A stretch of 11,469 nucleotides of DNA from Lachnospiraceae bacterium. GTDB taxonomy: Bacteria > Bacillota > Clostridia > Lachnospirales > Lachnospiraceae. The first letter of the stretch is position 1, and every line of letters starts with the position of its first letter. The stretch is from contig CAAFWV010000038.1 in NCBI GenBank assembly GCA_900766815.1, positions 1 to 11,469 on the forward strand. The letters are read 5' to 3'. Under the pieces are notes generated by a model that was given only the letters and a program-made list of their open reading frames with translations, was not told the origin of the DNA and made no database searches. The position numbers were made by a program, and so were the translations under genes. Below are positions 7,281-11,469 of the stretch, piece after piece.

Positions 7281-7310
7281 CGGCCACCCTTAGAGGAGTG
7301 GGGGTGGCCG
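7281..7310 (+). other. GC-rich hairpin without a T-run in the glnN-amt gap
   Basis: CGGCCACCC (7281-7289) pairs perfectly with GGGTGGCCG (7302-7310), a 9-bp stem with a 12-base loop. It begins 10 bases after the glnN stop codon. No T-run follows, so it does not look like an intrinsic terminator. TATAAT occurs right after it (7312-7317) without a credible -35. The most likely roles are an mRNA 3'-end or processing structure that protects the glnN message, or a partial attenuator before amt. Confidence 0.6.
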
Positions 7311-7352
7311 GTATAATAACCTGTTTAGTCAGGAAATGAGGAGGAAAATATT

Positions 7353-9119
7353 ATGACAGAAGAGATTATGGGTGCCGTTAACGGTCAGGTATTTGGAGTC
7401 TGGTTCTTAATCGGAGCAGCTCTTGTATTCTGGATGCAGGCCGGCTTTGCAATGTGTGAGGCAGGTTTTACCAGAGCTAAGAATACAGGCAATATCCTGA
7501 TGAAGAACCTTATGGATTTCTGTATTGGTACAGTTGTATTTATTCTTGTAGGCTTCGGCTTACTTCTTGGTGAGGATATCGTAGGCTTCATTGGAAGACC
7601 CGGATTTGATATCTTCACAGACTATGCAAACTTTGATTTTTCTAACTTTGTATTTAACCTGGTATTCTGTGCTACAACAGCAACTATCGTATCAGGATCA
7701 ATGGCTGAGAGAACCAAGTTCCTATCATACTGTGTTTATTCTGCAGTTATTTCAGCTGTTGTATATCCCATTGAAGCACACTGGACATGGGGTGGCGGCT
7801 GGCTGAGTCAGCTTGGTTTCCATGATTTCGCAGGTAGTAACTGTATCCACATGGTTGGTGGTATCGCAGCATTGGTTGGTGCTTCAATTCTCGGACCCAG
7901 AATTGGTAAGTTCATTAAGGATAAAGACGGTAAGGTTGTTAAGGTTAACGCTTTCCCCGGACATAACCTTCCTATTGCCTGCCTTGGTGTATTCATCCTC
8001 TGGCTTGGCTGGTATGGATTCAACGGTGCAGCTTGTACAGATTTAAGTCAGCTCGGTTCAGTATTCCTTACAACAACTGTAGCTCCTGCACTTGCAACCG
8101 TAACATGTATGATCTTTACATGGGTTAAGTATGGCAAGCCTGATGTATCAATGTGTCTCAATGCCTCACTTGCAGGTCTTGTAGCAATTACAGCAGGCTG
8201 TGATGTTACAGATGCACTTGGCGCTTCAATTATCGGTATCGTAGCAGGACTTCTGGTTTGCTTAGGTGTCTGGTTCCTTGATTATGTATTACATGTAGAT
8301 GACCCTGTAGGTGCTGTTGCAGTTCACTGCTTGAACGGTATCTGGGGAACACTTGCTGTAGGTTTATTTGCAACAAATTCAGCTCCTGCATACGGACTCG
8401 CAGATTCTACAGGAACTGAGATTGTTGGTCTCTTCTACGGTGGTGGATTTAAGCTTTTAGGTATTCAGGCTATTGGCGTTGTTTCAACAGCTGCATGGAC
8501 AGCAGTTACAATGACAATTACCTTCCTTATTATCAAAGCTGTCTTCGGACTGCGTGTATCTGAGGAGGAAGAGATCGTTGGTCTTGACTCTACAGAACAC
8601 GGTATTCCTTCTGCATATGCGGGCTTCAGTATCATGGATATCTCTAACACCATGACGATGGATGTCAACGAGAACACTTCTCTTGGTGCTGAAGCCTACG
8701 CAGAGGCAAGTGAAGCTAAGAAGGCTGCAGCAGTTCCTGTAGTAGCTCCGCTTACATCTGCAACAGGTATCAACAAGGTTGTAATTATTGCTAAGCTTAC
8801 AAGATACGATGCCCTTAAGAAGGCTATGAACGATCTTGGTGTAACAGGTATGACAGTAACTCAGGTAATGGGCTGTGGTATCCAGAAGGGTGCCGGCGAC
8901 AGATATCGTGGTGTTGAGATGGATGCAACCTTACTTCCTAAGGTTAAGGTTGAGGTAGTAGTAAGCAAGATTCCTGTTGAGTCAGTAATCGAGGCTGCTA
9001 AGAAGGCTCTTTACACCGGTCATATCGGTGATGGTAAGATATTCGTATATCCTGTAGAGAAGGTCGTTAAGATACGTACCGGCGAAGAGGATTTCGACGC
9101 ACTGCAGGACGTTGAGTAA
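7353..9119 (+). CDS. Ammonium channel (Amt) fused to a C-terminal PII signalling domain
   Basis: The 588-residue protein joins two normally separate partners. Residues 1 to about 423 are an Amt/MEP/Rh ammonium channel, a family with 11 membrane segments. It shows the CEAGFTRAKN segment, GSMAER, EAHWTWGGGW, D158 in DFAG, the twin pore histidines H166 (CIHMVGG) and H325 (AVHCLNG), and the C-terminal GLDSTEHG motif (410-417). A linker of about 50 residues rich in Ala and Glu follows. Residues 474-588 are a complete PII (GlnB/GlnK) domain, with GMTVTQV, T-loop QKGAGDRYRG, LPKVKVE, GDGKIFV and KIRTGEED. By alignment to E. coli GlnB numbering, Q39 (Q511), R47 (R519), K58 (K530), K90 (K562) and R103 (R575) are kept, while uridylylated Tyr51 is Met523. 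In separate systems GlnK blocks AmtB by inserting T-loop Arg47 into the pore; here the plug would be tethered. GAGGAGG at 7338-7344 supports the start. No signal peptide is evident. The gene follows glnN. Confidence 0.95.
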   Translation: MTEEIMGAVNGQVFGVWFLIGAALVFWMQAGFAMCEAGFTRAKNTGNILMKNLMDFCIGTVVFILVGFGLLLGEDIVGFIGRPGFDIFTDYANFDFSNFVFNLVFCATTATIVSGSMAERTKFLSYCVYSAVISAVVYPIEAHWTWGGGWLSQLGFHDFAGSNCIHMVGGIAALVGASILGPRIGKFIKDKDGKVVKVNAFPGHNLPIACLGVFILWLGWYGFNGAACTDLSQLGSVFLTTTVAPALATVTCMIFTWVKYGKPDVSMCLNASLAGLVAITAGCDVTDALGASIIGIVAGLLVCLGVWFLDYVLHVDDPVGAVAVHCLNGIWGTLAVGLFATNSAPAYGLADSTGTEIVGLFYGGGFKLLGIQAIGVVSTAAWTAVTMTITFLIIKAVFGLRVSEEEEIVGLDSTEHGIPSAYAGFSIMDISNTMTMDVNENTSLGAEAYAEASEAKKAAAVPVVAPLTSATGINKVVIIAKLTRYDALKKAMNDLGVTGMTVTQVMGCGIQKGAGDRYRGVEMDATLLPKVKVEVVVSKIPVESVIEAAKKALYTGHIGDGKIFVYPVEKVVKIRTGEEDFDALQDVE

Positions 9120-9166
9120 GGGGCACTTTTTCAAGAAAAAGAGTTTCAAAATAATTACGTTTATGT

Positions 9167-9195
9167 TTGTTTTTTGAATAAGGTTGTATTATAAT
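9167..9195 (+). promoter_or_regulatory. Candidate promoter for carAB
   Basis: A perfect TATAAT (9190-9195) lies 17 bases after TTGTTT (9167-9172), which matches only the first half of the -35 consensus. The predicted start is near 9202. A terminator hairpin lies between this promoter and carA, so carAB transcripts from here must read through it. The rest of the 173-bp gap (9120-9166) is AT-rich; I see only a weak CTTTTTC/GAAAAAG inverted repeat there. Confidence 0.55.
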
Positions 9196-9219
9196 AAGCC
9201 TTGGAAAAATACAGAAACG

Positions 9220-9235
9220 TTATCAACGATGATAA
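9220..9235 (+). other. Small hairpin in the carA leader preceding the terminator
   Basis: TTATCA (9220-9225) and TGATAA (9230-9235) form a 6-bp stem with an ACGA loop. Its 3' arm shares two bases with the 5' arm of the terminator that follows, so the two structures compete slightly. It is too small to call a known riboswitch or a PyrR-binding loop. Confidence 0.35.
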
Positions 9236-9268
9236 GCCTGCGGGAGTAATCCCGTAGGCTTTCTTTTT
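9234..9268 (+). terminator. Intrinsic terminator in the carA leader
   Basis: AAGCCTGCGGGA (9234-9245) and TCCCGTAGGCTT (9250-9261) form a 12-bp stem with one G·T wobble and a GTAA loop, followed by T, C and five Ts. It can end amt transcription. Only 12 bases separate it from the carA ribosome binding site, so no promoter fits after it and it is also a candidate carAB attenuator. Confidence 0.88.
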
Positions 9269-9292
9269 GAGAATATGCCGGGAGGAAGGAAA

Positions 9293-10417
9293 ATGGAGAA
9301 GAACAGAAAGCTGATACTTGAAGACGGCTCCGTCTATGAGGGCTATGGCTTCGGTGATGACAGCGAAAGGGTGCTAGAGCTGGTATTCAATACCTCTATG
9401 GTGGGATATCAGGAGATTATCTCAGACCCGTCCTATACGGACCAGGCTGTGGTTATGACTTATCCGCTTATCGGTAACTACGGAATCAACGAGGAGGATT
9501 ATGAGAGTCAGAATCCTACAATCGGCGGACTGGTTGTCAGGGAATATAATGACGACCCGAGCAATTTCCGCTCAAGTCATACACTTAATGAGGTGATGAT
9601 TAAGTATGAGATTGTGGGAATCTATGGCGTAGATACCAGACAGATAACAAGAAAGCTTCGTGACAAGGGCAGCATGAAGGCCATGATTACCGATATTGAG
9701 GTTAATAATGATGATGCACTTGGTATTCTCAACATGGTTGAGCTGTCGCATAATGCAGTGTCAAGAGTTACCTCGAAGAGTATATGGAAGGCGGATATGG
9801 TTTCTCCTATCCTAAAGCCGTCCATGCTTGCCGAACGTAAGCTCCATGTGGTTGCAATTGACTGCGGTATGAAACAGAACATCCTGCGTTCCCTGCTTGG
9901 TAAGGGACTAAAGGTTACCGTTGTTCCATATGATACTGATGTGGAGACCATTGAGGCACTGAAGCCTGACGGAATCTTCATATCCAACGGACCCGGTGAC
10001 CCGGAGGATGCCGTTCCCGTAATAGAAGCGGTAAGAGAGCTTAAGGGAAGATATCCCATCTTCGGTATCTGTCTCGGACATCAGATTCTGTCGCTTGCAT
10101 ATGGTGCCAGAACCTATAAGCTCAAGTTCGGTCACAGAGGTGGAAACCATCCGGTTAAGAATCTTAATACAGGAAAAATCGAGATTACTTCACAGAATCA
10201 CTCATATGCAGTTGATGCAGATTCTATTGCAAGTACATCTCTTGAGATAACACATATCAATCTGCTTGATAATACAATTGAAGGCGTATGCTGCACCAGA
10301 GACAGAGCCTTCGGCGTGCAGTATCATCCCGAAAGCTGTCCGGGACCACAGGACAGTGATTATTTGTTTGATCAGTTCATCGACAATATGAAGAGGGGGT
10401 GTGTAAACAATGCCTAA
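9293..10417 (+). CDS. carA: Carbamoyl phosphate synthetase small (glutaminase) subunit
   Basis: CarA hydrolyses glutamine and feeds ammonia to CarB for carbamoyl phosphate, used in pyrimidine and arginine synthesis. GGAGG (9281-9285) is 7 bases before the ATG at 9293, whereas the in-frame ATG at 9275 lies upstream of that site; the start at 9293 gives 374 residues, normal for the family. The N-terminal small-subunit domain has LEDGSVYEG, FNTSMVGYQEI and GVDTRQITRKLR. The C-terminal class I glutamine amidotransferase domain has the NGPGDPED loop, nucleophile C260 in GICLGHQ, and H345/E347 in HPES, so the catalytic triad is complete. carB begins inside its last codons. A promoter candidate and terminator lie upstream. 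The sequence alone does not say whether this copy serves pyrimidine, arginine or both pathways. Confidence 0.97.
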   Translation: MEKNRKLILEDGSVYEGYGFGDDSERVLELVFNTSMVGYQEIISDPSYTDQAVVMTYPLIGNYGINEEDYESQNPTIGGLVVREYNDDPSNFRSSHTLNEVMIKYEIVGIYGVDTRQITRKLRDKGSMKAMITDIEVNNDDALGILNMVELSHNAVSRVTSKSIWKADMVSPILKPSMLAERKLHVVAIDCGMKQNILRSLLGKGLKVTVVPYDTDVETIEALKPDGIFISNGPGDPEDAVPVIEAVRELKGRYPIFGICLGHQILSLAYGARTYKLKFGHRGGNHPVKNLNTGKIEITSQNHSYAVDADSIASTSLEITHINLLDNTIEGVCCTRDRAFGVQYHPESCPGPQDSDYLFDQFIDNMKRGCVNNA

Positions 10418-11469
10418 GAGAAGTGATATTAAAAGAATTCTTGTTATCGGCTCAGGTCCTATTGTTATTGGACAGGCGGCTGAATTCGACTATGCGGGTA
10501 CACAGGCCTGTATAGCGCTGAGGGAAGAGGGCTACGAGGTTATCCTGTGTAATTCCAACCCCGCGACAATAATGACTGATACTACCATAGCGGACAAGGT
10601 ATATATGGAGCCGCTAACTCTTGAATTCATGGCGAAGGTCATCAGAACCGAGCGTCCCGATGCTATTCTTCCCGGAATCGGTGGTCAGACGGGTCTTAAT
10701 CTTGCCATGCAGTTAGAGCAGAAGGGTGTGCTCAAGGAGTGTCAGGTTGAGCTTCTGGGTACCACAAGCGAGAGTATAGACAGAGCAGAGGACAGGGAGA
10801 AGTTCAAGGAACTGTGCGAGAGTATAGGCGAGCCCGTACTCCCGTCAATCATAGTTGAATCACTGGAAGAGGGAATTGCTGCAGCAGAGGAAATCGGATA
10901 TCCCATAGTAATCAGGCCTGCATTCACACTCGGCGGAACCGGTGGCGGCTTCGCAGATAATGAGAAGGAATTACGTGACATACTTAAGAATGCCCTGATT
11001 CTTTCACCCATTCATCAGGCTCTTATTGAGAAGTCGGTGAAGGGCTATAAGGAAATAGAATATGAAGTAATGCGTGATGCCAATGATACCGCCATTACCA
11101 TCTGTAATATGGAGAACCTGGACCCGGTCGGTGTACATACAGGCGACTCTATTGTTGTATGTCCGTCGCAGACCCTGACCAACAGGGAATATCAGATGCT
11201 TCGTGATGCGGCACTTAAGATTATCCGTGCCCTCAAGATAGAGGGTGGCTGTAATGTCCAGTTTGCGCTGGATCCAGGCAGCTTTGACTATTATGTCATC
11301 GAGGTTAACCCAAGAGTGTCCCGTTCGTCAGCCCTGGCTTCCAAGGCGAGCGGATATCCAATTGCGAGGGTTTCCGCAAAGATTTCGGTTGGCATGAATC
11401 TGGATGAGATTCAGCTTGCCAATACCTTGGCCTGCTTTGAGCCTGCACTTGATTATATTGTATGCAAGA
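10410..11469 (+). CDS. carB: Carbamoyl phosphate synthetase large subunit (3' end cut off by window edge)
   Basis: CarB makes carbamoyl phosphate from bicarbonate, two ATP and CarA-derived ammonia. Only the first 353 codons of a usual length near 1,070 are in the window; the frame is open to the last base. The start ATG at 10410 overlaps the carA end by 8 bases (ATGCCTAA), with AGAGGGGG at 10391-10398 serving as ribosome binding site, which suggests translational coupling. The protein opens with the pre-ATP-grasp motif VIGSGPIVIGQAAEFDYAGTQ, then NSNPATIMTD and PGIGGQTGLN. The first ATP-grasp domain shows IRPAFTLGGTGGG, the KEIEYEVMRD segment and EVNPRVSRSSALASKA, all characteristic of the carboxyphosphate half. 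No frameshift or loss of a key residue is seen in the visible part. Confidence 0.97.
   Translation, partial: MPKRSDIKRILVIGSGPIVIGQAAEFDYAGTQACIALREEGYEVILCNSNPATIMTDTTIADKVYMEPLTLEFMAKVIRTERPDAILPGIGGQTGLNLAMQLEQKGVLKECQVELLGTTSESIDRAEDREKFKELCESIGEPVLPSIIVESLEEGIAAAEEIGYPIVIRPAFTLGGTGGGFADNEKELRDILKNALILSPIHQALIEKSVKGYKEIEYEVMRDANDTAITICNMENLDPVGVHTGDSIVVCPSQTLTNREYQMLRDAALKIIRALKIEGGCNVQFALDPGSFDYYVIEVNPRVSRSSALASKASGYPIARVSAKISVGMNLDEIQLANTLACFEPALDYIVCK

Noticed and set aside
7312..7317. TATAAT as a separate promoter for amt-PII
   Set aside because: No acceptable -35 lies 16-18 bases upstream; those bases are in the hairpin loop and match the consensus poorly.
9275..9292. Upstream ATG of carA adding six residues (MPGGRK)
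   Set aside because: The added residues are encoded by the ribosome binding site itself; the ATG at 9293 follows GGAGG by 7 bases and matches the family start.
9196..9292. PyrR-binding attenuator in the carA leader
   Set aside because: A terminator is present, but the conserved PyrR binding-loop sequence is not recognisable and there is little room for a separate antiterminator.

Overview
The window reads as ordinary chromosomal DNA of a low-to-mid GC Gram-positive anaerobe, most likely a member of the Clostridia close to Lachnospiraceae. This is inferred from the mix of genes (type III glutamine synthetase, an Amt-PII fusion, a membrane chemoreceptor), the AGGAGG-type ribosome binding sites, the many hairpin-plus-T-run terminators, and a tRNA gene with no encoded CCA. 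No database search was possible, so genus and species are not claimed. All recognised genes lie on the + strand. No insertion sequence, CRISPR array, phage gene or attachment site was seen.

Left part (1-3030): the 3' part of radA (DNA repair ATPase, cut by the left edge) is followed by a methyl-accepting chemotaxis protein with about six membrane segments and no extracellular sensor domain. A 113-bp gap after it holds the receptor's terminator and one or two promoters. A tRNA-Trp(CCA) gene comes next, then a perfect-stem terminator. The -35 box of the tRNA promoter lies inside the preceding terminator hairpin.

Middle part (3041-9119): thrS (threonyl-tRNA synthetase, all editing and catalytic metal ligands present) precedes a nitrogen-assimilation pair. 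The first gene of the pair is glnN, the large type III glutamine synthetase. The second is an ammonium channel fused to a C-terminal PII signalling domain. The PII part keeps the residues for effector binding and the T-loop arginine that plugs the channel in GlnK/AmtB, but has Met in place of the uridylylated Tyr51.

Right part (9120-11469): carA and the first third of carB (carbamoyl phosphate synthetase) overlap by 8 bp; carB runs off the right edge. The nitrogen genes form a logical chain: ammonium enters through Amt, GlnN makes glutamine, and CarA removes the glutamine amide for pyrimidine and arginine synthesis.

The most notable regulatory pattern is that glnN and carA each have a candidate sigma-A-type promoter, then a strong intrinsic terminator, then the ribosome binding site, with no room for a second promoter. 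Both may be controlled by readthrough or antitermination in the leader. thrS also sits right behind a terminator but has a weak promoter candidate. The glnN promoter carries a perfect 10-bp palindrome over its -10 box.
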